DNA of 64,000 bases from Actinoplanes nipponensis (lineage in GTDB: Bacteria; Actinomycetota; Actinomycetes; Mycobacteriales; Micromonosporaceae), in assembly GCF_016862275.1 (NCBI RefSeq), contig NZ_BOMQ01000008.1:62001-126000 (forward strand). The letters are read 5' to 3'. A model generated the notes under the pieces. It was not told where the DNA came from and did no database searches. It saw only the letters and a list, made by a program, of their open reading frames with translations. The position numbers and the translations under genes are program-made. Numbering within the stretch: position 1 is the stretch's first letter; every line of letters begins with the position of its first letter. This document shows, in pieces, positions 17,366 through 24,980 of this stretch.

Positions 17366-19195
17366 CTACCCCAGCGGAGCGGGACTAACCACCCGGGTCA
17401 GAAGTGGTGGAAGAAGTTCGGTGAGGACGGTGACGCCGTCCGCGCTGAGCACCGATTCCGGGTGGAACTGCACACCGGCGAAACCCTCGCCGCGCAGGGC
17501 GTGCACGCTCCCGTCGCCCTCGTCGCGCGCCAGCAGGACCTCGCCGTACGCGGTGGTGAGCCGGTCGTGGTCGCTCAGCGCCGTGAAGCTCGAGTAGAAG
17601 CCGACCCGCCGGACCGCGCCGAACAGCGGGACGTCGCGGGCCACCCCCTGGTACGGGGTGTCCCGGCGGTGCAGGCGCAACCCCAGAACGGCCGAGAGCA
17701 CCTGATGGCCCAGGCACACCGCCAGCATCGGCTGCCGCGCCGCCAGCAGCCCGGCCACCAGCGCGCGGGCCCGGACCATCTTGGGCTCGGCCGAGGCCGG
17801 GTCGCCGGGGCCGGGGCCGACGACCACCAGGTCGGCCTCCGGCACGGCGGGCGTCGTCCACGGCACCACCCGCACCCGCAGGCCCAGCGCCTTGAGCTGG
17901 TGGGCCAGCATCGCGGTGAAGGTGTCCTCGTGGTCCACGATCACCGCCGTCCGCGCGTCCAGCGCGGGCACGGTCAGCGCGCCGGGGCGGCGCTGGTCCA
18001 GCCAGAACCGGGCCAGGCCGTCGTTGCGGGCGGCCAGCGCGGCCCGGATCGCCGGGTCGTCGCCGGGCGGGCGGACCGCCGGGGGCCGCAGCGCCGTGGC
18101 GCCCAGCGCGGCCAGCACGCCCGCCGCCTTGGTGTGCGTCTCGGCGACCTCGCCGGCCGGGGTGGAGTGCCGCACCAGCGTCGCGCCGACCGGCACCCGC
18201 AGCCGGCCGGCCGGGGAGATCTCCGCGGTCCGGATCAGGATCGGCGCGTCCAGGGTCTGCCGGCCCTGGTCGTCGTGGCCGAGCAGGGCCAGCACGCCGG
18301 CGTAGTAGCCGCGGCCGCGGCGCTCGTGGCGGGCGATGACCCGGCACGCGTTCTCCACCGGGCTGCCGGTGACGGTCGGGGCGAACATGGTGGCCCGCAG
18401 CACCTCGCGCACGTCCAGGGAGCCGTGGCCGGCCAGCAGGTACTCGGTGTGGGTCAGGTGGGCCATCCGCTTGAGGTAGGGCCCGACGACCTGCCCGCCG
18501 TGCTCGGCCACCGCGGCCATCATCTTGAGCTCCTCGTCGAGCACCATGTAGAGCTCGTCGCGCTCCTTGTCGTCGGCCAGGAAGTCGGCCAGCGAGCGCT
18601 CGCCGTCGTGCCGGAACGTGCCGCTGATCGGGTTCATCATGGTGAGCCCGTCGGCCACGCTGACGTGCCGTTCCGGGGTGGCGCCGACCAGCGTGCGGGT
18701 GCCGGTGTGGATCAGGAACGTCCAGTACGCGCCCTGTTCTGCGGTGAGCAGCTCGCGGAACGCCGACCGGGCGGCGGCCAGCGGGTCGCCGTCCACGGTG
18801 GCCGTGAAGACCCGGTGGATCACGAAGTTGGCGCCCTCGCCCCGGCCGATCTCGTCGCGCAGCACCTCGGCCACGATCTCGCCGTACGTCTCGTCGGAGA
18901 GGTCGAAGCCGCCGTCGCGCAGCGCGACCGGGGTCTCGGGCAGCTCGGCCAGGAGCTCGGCGAGCGGCTTGGTGTCGTGCGCGGCGATCCGCAGGCACTC
19001 CAGCGGCGCGCCGTCGTCGACGCAGGCGAAGCCCCGCTCGGCGATCTGCCGGTACGGGACCAGGGCGAGGGTCTGCGGCCCGCTCCGGCCCGGGCTGAGC
19101 GGGATGTCGGCGAGCGCGGCCACGGTGACGACGTCGCCGGTCAGGACGTCGACGTGGTCGGCGCCGTCGCGGTGCAGCAGGGCGAAGGGTTCCAT
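17366..19195 (-). CDS. trpEG: Anthranilate synthase, fused TrpE-TrpG type
   Basis: A 609-residue fusion catalysing chorismate plus glutamine to anthranilate. The N-terminal two-thirds is the chorismate-binding TrpE domain (NPISGTFRHDGERSLADFLADD in part, DEELKMMAAVAEHGGQVVGP, FAPTVTGSPVENAC). The last 200 residues are a class I glutamine amidotransferase: VVVGPGPGDP, nucleophile Cys in LAVCLGHQVL, and the His-Glu pair in FAGVQFHPESVLS. The fused form also resembles PhzE. The upstream Trp-rich leader peptide and attenuator favour tryptophan biosynthesis. The start has GAGGAACC upstream. No other trp gene is adjacent. Confidence 0.92.
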   Translation of the reverse strand: MEPFALLHRDGADHVDVLTGDVVTVAALADIPLSPGRSGPQTLALVPYRQIAERGFACVDDGAPLECLRIAAHDTKPLAELLAELPETPVALRDGGFDLSDETYGEIVAEVLRDEIGRGEGANFVIHRVFTATVDGDPLAAARSAFRELLTAEQGAYWTFLIHTGTRTLVGATPERHVSVADGLTMMNPISGTFRHDGERSLADFLADDKERDELYMVLDEELKMMAAVAEHGGQVVGPYLKRMAHLTHTEYLLAGHGSLDVREVLRATMFAPTVTGSPVENACRVIARHERRGRGYYAGVLALLGHDDQGRQTLDAPILIRTAEISPAGRLRVPVGATLVRHSTPAGEVAETHTKAAGVLAALGATALRPPAVRPPGDDPAIRAALAARNDGLARFWLDQRRPGALTVPALDARTAVIVDHEDTFTAMLAHQLKALGLRVRVVPWTTPAVPEADLVVVGPGPGDPASAEPKMVRARALVAGLLAARQPMLAVCLGHQVLSAVLGLRLHRRDTPYQGVARDVPLFGAVRRVGFYSSFTALSDHDRLTTAYGEVLLARDEGDGSVHALRGEGFAGVQFHPESVLSADGVTVLTELLPPLLTRVVSPAPLG

Positions 19196-19242
19196 CGGTT
19201 CCTCGTCTCGGGCTGGGGTCGCCGCCGAGGACCGGGCCGTAC

Positions 19243-19270
19243 GAAAAAGGCCGCCTCGTCGGAGGCGGCC
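19243..19270 (-). terminator. Trp attenuator terminator
   Basis: On the minus strand an 8-bp GC stem (GGCCGCCT/AGGCGGCC, 6-base loop) is followed by five U residues (A run at 19244-19248 on the plus strand). It lies between the leader-peptide stop and the anthranilate synthase start, about 50 bp before the latter. A CACCACC segment at its 5' foot can pair with the GTGGTGG made by the two Trp codons and neighbouring bases, giving the mutually exclusive structures needed for ribosome-mediated attenuation. Confidence 0.85.
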
Positions 19271-19283
19271 GCGGTGGTGAGAG

Positions 19284-19346
19284 TTACGCGCGGGTGGGTG
19301 GGGCCGCCGGGTCGGCGGGCCACCACATGCTCAATCGCGCGTGCAT
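19284..19346 (-). CDS. trpL: Trp leader peptide (20 aa, adjacent Trp codons)
   Basis: A 20-codon frame, MHARLSMWWPADPAAPPTRA, with two consecutive Trp codons at positions 8-9, ends 14 bp before an intrinsic terminator ahead of the fused anthranilate synthase gene. When charged tRNA-Trp is scarce, the ribosome should stall at WW and prevent the terminator stem forming. Size and position match trp leader peptides described for actinobacterial trpE genes. No strong ribosome-binding site is visible. Confidence 0.85.
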   Translation of the reverse strand: MHARLSMWWPADPAAPPTRA

Positions 19347-19356
19347 GCCGGCCATC

Positions 19357-19974
19357 TTAGGGGCCGTCGCGGTAGCGGCGCCAGCTGCGCGGTGGCCCGG
19401 CGTTTCCGAGCCGGGCCCGGGCCTGGTCGCCGTAGCGCCAGCGGCACATCGCGTCCGGGTCGAGCGCCACCGCGGCGCGGGCCAGCGGGGCGCAGAACCA
19501 GCCGTCGGCGGTCGCCGCCGCGAGGGTGAACCGGCCGTAGGTGGCGCGGCAGTAGGTCCCGAGCAGCGCGGCGAGGTCCGCGTCGGTGGCCGGGCCGAGC
19601 AGCACCGGGGGCACCGCGGGCGGTGCGGAGGCGGCCGGGGCGGGCGGCGGCGGGGTGGCCTTGGCGGCCTGCCGAACCGCGTGCAACGGCCGCCGGGTGA
19701 TGGCCGGCGCGGGCGGTTCGGTCGCGGTCGGCGGTGGCGGGACGGAGACCACGGGCGGGGGTACGGCGGCCCGCGGCGTGACCGGGGCGCGGAACAACAG
19801 CGGGGTGACCGCCGCGAGCAGGAGCACCGCCGGCACGGCCAACCGGCGGAGCCGGCGCCGGTGCAGGTGGGGCTCGACGGGTGCCGGGGCCGCGTGCCGG
19901 GGTGCGGCGCCGCGCACCGCGACCAGGCGGCCGACACCCCCGGCCCGGTGACGGGCGGTGATGTCGTGGGGCAC
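19357..19974 (-). CDS. Single-pass membrane protein with Pro-rich linker, unknown function
   Basis: A 205-residue protein from GTG 19974 (MPHDITARHRAGG). One hydrophobic helix (LAVPAVLLLAAVTPLLF) is followed by a long Pro/Ala-rich extracytoplasmic linker. The C-terminal 70-residue domain (TDADLAALLGTYCRATYGRFTLAAA, GWFCAP, AMCRWRYG) has three Cys. The frame stays open further upstream, but an earlier start would overlap the next gene, so this start is provisional. The leader peptide begins only about 10 bp beyond its stop, so trp transcription may read from a promoter inside this gene. Confidence 0.65.
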   Translation of the reverse strand: MPHDITARHRAGGVGRLVAVRGAAPRHAAPAPVEPHLHRRRLRRLAVPAVLLLAAVTPLLFRAPVTPRAAVPPPVVSVPPPPTATEPPAPAITRRPLHAVRQAAKATPPPPAPAASAPPAVPPVLLGPATDADLAALLGTYCRATYGRFTLAAATADGWFCAPLARAAVALDPDAMCRWRYGDQARARLGNAGPPRSWRRYRDGP

Positions 19975-20069
19975 CCGACCACCGTACGAGCAGGGCGGAT
20001 GGTCGGGCTCGGCCGTCACGGTGCGTATTCGCGGCCGTGGGGCCGGGTGGGAGCCGCCGTACGGGGGAG

Positions 20070-20309
20070 TCAGGCCGCGGCGTAGGCGCGGCGTACCGCC
20101 GTGCGGGCCCACTGCATGCGGCCCAGCGCGCAGTCGGGGTGTTCGCCGAATTCCTGGGCGACCAGCGCGGCGCAGCCGCGTTCGCCCAGCCGGTCCACCG
20201 TCGCGGTCACCGCGGCCCGGATGAGCTCGGGCGTGGGTTGCTGCGAGCGCTGCAGGTGCGAGACGAACAGTGCCTCGGTCCGGACGTCGTCGGTGATCAG
20301 GGAAGTCAT
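20070..20309 (-). CDS. Small conserved actinobacterial protein
   Basis: A 79-residue soluble protein with two notable motifs: LFVSHLQRSQQPTPELIRAAV and GCAALVAQEFGEHPDCALGRMQWAR. It looks helical and resembles small, uncharacterised actinomycete proteins. The start is supported by AGGAGG seven bases upstream. No function is known. Confidence 0.75.
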   Translation of the reverse strand: MTSLITDDVRTEALFVSHLQRSQQPTPELIRAAVTATVDRLGERGCAALVAQEFGEHPDCALGRMQWARTAVRRAYAAA

Positions 20310-20505
20310 CGGATCCTCCTGCCGGGCGGTCGCACGGGGTGTCGTGGTCTCAGCACACCCGGGGGAGGCTGCGGGAGCGGCTGCGTGCCAGTTGCCATGC
20401 GGTTGCGCCGTGCTGCCGCACATGACCGATCTACCGGATATCGTGCGATTAAGTAGCGTGAGAAGGCCGAGCTGTTCCGCCCGGCCCGCGACGGGGGGTA
20501 AGTCC

Positions 20506-20880
20506 GTGACGGTGGTCCTGGTCGCCGACGACGACGCCGATATCCGAGACCTGGTGGCGTTCAAGCTCGAACAGTCCGGCCTCGAGGTGATCGCGGTCGA
20601 GGACGGTCAGGCCGCGCTCGAACAGGCCCGCGCCCGCCGGCCCACCCTGGCGGTCCTGGACGTCTCGATGCCCGGGCTGTCCGGCATCGACGTGTGCCGG
20701 ATGCTGCGCGCGGACCCGGCCACGGCCGACATGCTGATCATCATGCTCACCGCCCGGGTGCAGGAACAGGACGTGGAGGGCGGCTTCAGCGCCGGGGCCG
20801 ACGACTACGTGACCAAGCCGTTCAGCCCCCGCGAGCTGGTCTCGCGCATCCAGGCACTGCTGAGCCGGGCCCGGGCCTGA
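20506..20880 (+). CDS. Single-domain response regulator
   Basis: A 124-residue stand-alone receiver (CheY-like) with no output domain. The acidic triad D8-D9-D10, phosphoacceptor D52 (VLDVSMPG), T82 (IIMLTAR) and K104 (DDYVTKPFSPREL) are all present. The GTG start is chosen because a G-rich ribosome site (ACGGGGGG) precedes it and the receiver fold begins at once. The histidine kinase starts 10 bp downstream, so the two form a phosphorelay unit whose output probably goes through protein-protein contacts. Confidence 0.92.
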   Translation: MTVVLVADDDADIRDLVAFKLEQSGLEVIAVEDGQAALEQARARRPTLAVLDVSMPGLSGIDVCRMLRADPATADMLIIMLTARVQEQDVEGGFSAGADDYVTKPFSPRELVSRIQALLSRARA

Positions 20881-20890
20881 GCCGGTCCCG

Positions 20891-22876
20891 ATGCGCCGTG
20901 ACCCCACCGTCGGGCGCCTGCTGACGAGATCGTTCGCCGTCCTGGTGGCCCTGATCGTCAGCTCCGGGGTGGCCGAGACCACCGCGGTGCTGATGCAGCA
21001 CCGGGTGGTGCGCGAGCTGTCCACCCACGTCCAGCCGCTGGAGCTGGCCAACGCCCGGCTGCGGGCCGTCCTCGGCGACGCCCAGCGGGGGCTGCGGGGC
21101 TACCTGCTCACCGGCGACGGGCAGGTGCTGGACACGTACCACGTGGCCCGCAGCGAGTACACGCTGGCCGGCCTGCACCTGCGCGACCTGGCCAACGCCC
21201 GGGAGGACGTGGCCGTGGACGCCCAGCTCGCCCGGGCGGACATCTGGTGGTCGCTGGCCGAGCAGCAGCGCCGGGCGCCGCCCCGCAGCGACGCCGCGGC
21301 CCGGTACGTGACCGAGGGCAAGCCGCTCTTCCAGGCGTTCGTGGCGGCCAACGAGGCCTTCGACGCCTCCCTGGCCGTCCGCGCCGCCACCCTGCAGCGG
21401 CGCAGCTCGTGGCTGGGCTGGACCACGATCGTCGTGCTGATCGTGCTGACCCTGGTGGCGGCGGCCACGGCCGGGGTGACCGCGCTGGTGACCGCCCGTC
21501 GGATCACCCGGCCGCTCGGCGGCGTGGTGACGATGCTGGCCGAGCGCGGCGCCGGCCGGCTCGACGTCCGGGCCGACACCGCCCGCGGGCCGACCGAGAT
21601 CCGGGCGGTCGCCGCCGCCTTCAACGCCATGGCCGACGAGGGCGACCGGATCCGGGCCGCCGAGAGCGACGTCGCCCGGCTGCGCGGCGAGGTCCGCGAG
21701 CTCGGCTACCGGATCCGGGCCCACCTGCGGGTCCGCGACGCGATCGACGAGGCGGTCCGGGGGCTGGCCGCCATCATGCGGGCCGAGCACGTGCTGGTCC
21801 GGATGGCGCCGGGGCAGACCGACGTGCCGCACCTGAGCAGCCTGGGCGACGAGCACGAGGGCGGGCGCCTGGCCGCGCTGGCCGCGTGCGACGTCACCTG
21901 GCTGGTCGCCGGCGACGTGTGGGCCACCGGCGACGCCGCGCCGGAGGCCGACGTACGGCCGCCGGACGCCGAGATCCGGGCCTGCGCCGGGGCCGGCGCG
22001 GTGCTGACCGTGGCGGTGAGCGTGGGCGGGGACTGCCTCGGCGCGCTCACCCTGCTGCGCGACCACGGGCCGGCCTTCACCCCGGTGGACGTCCGGCTCG
22101 TCGAGGTCGTCGCCGCCGACCTCGGCCGGGGCGTGCACCTGGCCCGGCTGTACGAGCGCGAGCAGCACCTGGTCGCCCGCCTGCAGGAGCTGGACACCGC
22201 CAAGACCGACTTCATGTCCACCGTGTCGCACGAGCTGCGGACGCCGCTGACCAGCATCTCCGGCTACCTGGAGCTGCTGCTGGACACCGACGCCGGCGAG
22301 CTGAACGCGGCCCAGGTCACGATGCTCGGGGTGATCGGGCGCAACACCCGGCGGCTGCGCGACCTGATCGAGGAGATGCTGATCCTCTCCAAAATCGAGT
22401 CCGGGGCCTTCTCCACCCTGCGCGAGCCGGTCGACCTGGCCGGGCTGGTCGAGCAGGCGGTCGCGGTGATCAGGCCGGCCGCGACCGACGCGCGGATCGA
22501 GCTGCGCATCGAGGTGGACGGTCCGCTGCCGCTACGCGCCGACGCCGCGCAGCTCGACCGGGCCCTGATGAACCTGCTGGCCAACGCGGTCAAGTTCACC
22601 CCGGCCGGCGGGCAGGTCGCCCTGCGGGCCGGCCGGGCGGACGACGCCATCGTGGTCACGGTCGCCGACACCGGCATGGGCATCCCCGAGGCGGAGCAGA
22701 AGGCGCTGTTCACCCGCTTCTTCCGGGCCAGCAACGCGGTGCGGCAGGCGGTGCCCGGCACCGGTCTGGGGCTGGCGATCGTGCACACAGTGGTGGACAA
22801 CCACGACGGCCGGATCGAGGTGCGCTCGGCCGAGGGGGCCGGCACGATCTTCACCATCCGGCTGCCGGCGGCCTGA
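20891..22876 (+). CDS. Hybrid-sensing histidine kinase: CHASE3-like, HAMP, GAF, HisKA, HATPase
   Basis: A 661-residue membrane kinase. One helix near 10-35 and a second near 178-203 bracket an extracytoplasmic CHASE3-type helical bundle (VLGDAQRGLRGYLLTGD is characteristic). A HAMP domain (RRITRPLGGVVTML) and a GAF-like domain (about 280-430) follow. HisKA has canonical VSHELRTPLTSISGYLELL, and HATPase_c has N-box NLLANAVKF, DTGMGIPEAE and GTGLGLAIVHTVV. All catalytic motifs are intact. Its partner is the receiver protein 10 bp upstream. Confidence 0.93.
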   Translation: MRRDPTVGRLLTRSFAVLVALIVSSGVAETTAVLMQHRVVRELSTHVQPLELANARLRAVLGDAQRGLRGYLLTGDGQVLDTYHVARSEYTLAGLHLRDLANAREDVAVDAQLARADIWWSLAEQQRRAPPRSDAAARYVTEGKPLFQAFVAANEAFDASLAVRAATLQRRSSWLGWTTIVVLIVLTLVAAATAGVTALVTARRITRPLGGVVTMLAERGAGRLDVRADTARGPTEIRAVAAAFNAMADEGDRIRAAESDVARLRGEVRELGYRIRAHLRVRDAIDEAVRGLAAIMRAEHVLVRMAPGQTDVPHLSSLGDEHEGGRLAALAACDVTWLVAGDVWATGDAAPEADVRPPDAEIRACAGAGAVLTVAVSVGGDCLGALTLLRDHGPAFTPVDVRLVEVVAADLGRGVHLARLYEREQHLVARLQELDTAKTDFMSTVSHELRTPLTSISGYLELLLDTDAGELNAAQVTMLGVIGRNTRRLRDLIEEMLILSKIESGAFSTLREPVDLAGLVEQAVAVIRPAATDARIELRIEVDGPLPLRADAAQLDRALMNLLANAVKFTPAGGQVALRAGRADDAIVVTVADTGMGIPEAEQKALFTRFFRASNAVRQAVPGTGLGLAIVHTVVDNHDGRIEVRSAEGAGTIFTIRLPAA

Positions 22877-22916
22877 GGCGCCCCCATTCGCGCGGCGCGG
22901 GGATAGCCTGTCGGCC

Positions 22917-23819
22917 ATGCGCACACTCGAGGGCCTGCGCGGCGCCGCGCTGGTGACCGTCGGCGGATCCGTCGTGGTGCGGTCCGCGGGCCCGCCCGCC
23001 ACGACCGGGACCAGGTTCCCGGTCGCCTCGATCGGCCAGCAGTTCGCCGCGGTGGCCGCGTTGCTGCTCGCCGAACGCGGCCGGCTCGCCCTGGACCGGC
23101 CGGTCGCGTCCTGGCTGCCGGGCAGCCCGCCGTGGTGGCGCGAGGTCACCCTGCACCACCTGCTGACCCACACCTCCGGCCTGCCGCACTGGGGTGACGA
23201 GCCCGGGTTCGACCCGCGCGCGGCGATGACCCCGGCCGAGCGGGTGAGCCTGATCCCGCGGGGGACCCCGGTGAGCCGGCCGGGCCTGCGCTGGCTCCAC
23301 AGCAGCCCGGGCTACCTGCTGGTGGCCCACATCGTCGAGCAGGCGGCCGGCCGGCCGTACGGCGAGTTCCTGGCCGAGCACGTCTTCGCGCCGCTGGAGA
23401 TGGGCTCGACCACGACGGGCCGCCCGGCGGGCGACGACGTGGCCGGCGAGCCGCCCGGGCCCGGCGCCGGCGACGTGTGGTCGACGGTCGGCGACCTGGC
23501 CCGCTATCACGAGCGGATCCACTCCGGACCGCTGCTGAACGGGGAGTCGCGGGCGGTGATGGCCGGTCCGCTCGCGCCCACGGCCGAGGAGCCCCGGGCC
23601 GGCCGCGCGTTCTTCGCCGGCCACTACGGCTACGGGGTGTTCGTCGGCACCGTGGGCGGCCACCGGGCGTACTTCCATCCGGGCGACGTCCCGGGCTTCG
23701 CCTCCTTCGCGGCCTGGCTGCCCGAGCGCCGCGCCAGCGTCGTGCTGCTGACCGATGACGAGCACGCCGACGTGCACGCGGTGACCCGGCGACTGCTGGC
23801 GGCGGCTGGGTTATCGTAG
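22917..23819 (+). CDS. Serine-hydrolase (beta-lactamase/PBP4-like) family protein with altered active site
   Basis: A 300-residue member of the class C beta-lactamase/esterase fold: FPVASIGQQFAAVAALLLAE, LALDRPVASWLPG, the HHLLTHTSGLPHW signature, PGYLLVAHIVEQAAGRPYGEF and C-terminal YFHPGDVPGFASF. The expected SxxK nucleophile motif is SIGQ, so the general-base Lys is Gln. The YxN tyrosine region reads WLHSSPG. The Ser is kept. It may be a non-catalytic homologue or use a different mechanism. No signal peptide is seen, so it is probably cytosolic. Confidence 0.82.
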   Translation: MRTLEGLRGAALVTVGGSVVVRSAGPPATTGTRFPVASIGQQFAAVAALLLAERGRLALDRPVASWLPGSPPWWREVTLHHLLTHTSGLPHWGDEPGFDPRAAMTPAERVSLIPRGTPVSRPGLRWLHSSPGYLLVAHIVEQAAGRPYGEFLAEHVFAPLEMGSTTTGRPAGDDVAGEPPGPGAGDVWSTVGDLARYHERIHSGPLLNGESRAVMAGPLAPTAEEPRAGRAFFAGHYGYGVFVGTVGGHRAYFHPGDVPGFASFAAWLPERRASVVLLTDDEHADVHAVTRRLLAAAGLS

Positions 23820-23850
23820 GCGCTCACCTACTGCAGCGAGGTCGGGGCGG

Positions 23851-24912
23851 ATGTCGTCGAGAAGGACCGGCGACCAGCCGGGCCGCCGGACCAAACCGAC
23901 GTCCAGCGACGTGGCGGCGGCCGCGGGGGTCTCGCGGTCCGCGGTGTCGTTCGCGTTCAACAACCCGCAGCGCATCGCCACCGCCACCCGCGAGCGGATC
24001 CTGGCGGCGGCCCAGGAGCTCGGCTACACGCCCAACACGCTGGCCCGGATGCTGCAGTCCGGCGCCACCCAGTCGCTGGGCGTGCTGTTGCCGCAGCGGC
24101 TGGCCCGGATCCTGGAGAACCCGTACTACGCGCGGTTCCTGATGGGCGTCGGCCAGGTGTGCGACCAGGAGGGCTACACCCTGCTGTTGACCCCGCCGCT
24201 GCAGGACTCGGTGCTCAAGGCGATCCCGTACGCGGCTGTCGACGGATTCATCGTCTGCGGGCTGGAGACCGACCGGGGCGAGGTGGCCGAGCTGGTCCGC
24301 CGCGGCATCCCGTTCGTGCTGATCGACAGCGACCGCTACGAGAACGCCCCCAGCGTGGACGTCGACGACCACGGCGGCGCCCGCGAGGTCACCCGGTACC
24401 TGCTGGAGCTGGGCCACCGGCGGCTGGCCGTGGTGTCGATGGACCCGGGCCCGGACCGGCCGGTGCGAGGCTACCGCGGCCCGCTGGCCCGGCGGATGGC
24501 CGGCATCGCGGAGGCGCTGGCCGAGGCCGGGCTGACCATGGACGACGTCCGGCTGGCCGAGGTCCCGGTGACCCGCACCGACGGCTACCGCGCGACCCGG
24601 GCGCTGATGGCCGGGCCGGGCGCGCCGACGGCGATCCTGGCGCTGTCCGACGTGCTGGCCTACGGGGTGGTGGACGCCCTGCAGGAGCTGGGGGTCGACG
24701 TGCCGGGCGAGGTGTCCGTGACCGGCTTCGACGACCTGGCCGAGTCGGCCTGGTTCCGGCCCCGGCTGACCACCGTGCGCCAGCCCATCGTGACCAAGGG
24801 CCGCACCGCGGCGGACTTCCTGATCTCGGCGATCCGCGGCGAGGACCAGCACCCGCACCAGTCGCTGGGCACCTCGCTGATCGTGCGCGACTCCACCGCC
24901 AAACCGGCGTGA
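23851..24912 (+). CDS. LacI-family transcriptional regulator
   Basis: A 353-residue repressor. The N-terminal DNA-binding domain (SSDVAAAAGVSRSAVSFAFN, then ERILAAAQELGYTPN with the hinge helix) precedes a periplasmic-binding-protein-like sugar-sensing core (LGVLLPQ, VDGFIVCGLETD, GIPFVLIDSD, LALSDVLAYGVVDAL, VSVTGFDDLAESAWFRPRLTTVRQP in part). It lies just upstream of a GH13 glucosidase whose promoter carries an 18-bp element shared with the GH63 gene. It probably represses both until its sugar effector appears. Confidence 0.93.
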   Translation: MSSRRTGDQPGRRTKPTSSDVAAAAGVSRSAVSFAFNNPQRIATATRERILAAAQELGYTPNTLARMLQSGATQSLGVLLPQRLARILENPYYARFLMGVGQVCDQEGYTLLLTPPLQDSVLKAIPYAAVDGFIVCGLETDRGEVAELVRRGIPFVLIDSDRYENAPSVDVDDHGGAREVTRYLLELGHRRLAVVSMDPGPDRPVRGYRGPLARRMAGIAEALAEAGLTMDDVRLAEVPVTRTDGYRATRALMAGPGAPTAILALSDVLAYGVVDALQELGVDVPGEVSVTGFDDLAESAWFRPRLTTVRQPIVTKGRTAADFLISAIRGEDQHPHQSLGTSLIVRDSTAKPA

Positions 24913-24944
24913 CCGTCGATGCGATCTTTGTCGGCGCGACCTCT

Positions 24945-24962
24945 GTAACACGAGTTAGTAAC
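24945..24962. promoter_or_regulatory. Candidate LacI operator before the GH13 gene
   Basis: GTAACACGAGTTAGTAAC has a central dyad TAAC-ACGA-GTTA with CG near the centre, typical of LacI-family operators, plus a third GTAAC arm. It ends 18 bp before the alpha-glucosidase ATG, so a bound repressor would block transcription start or early elongation. The copy at 3433-3450 matches 15 of 18 bases. Confidence 0.7.
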
Positions 24963-24980
24963 CTGCTAGCTTCTTCCCCC

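Noticed and set aside
17366..19195. Fused anthranilate synthase as a phenazine PhzE homologue
   Set aside because: No other phenazine genes are near, and the upstream Trp-Trp leader with attenuator points to tryptophan control. A specialised role is not excluded.
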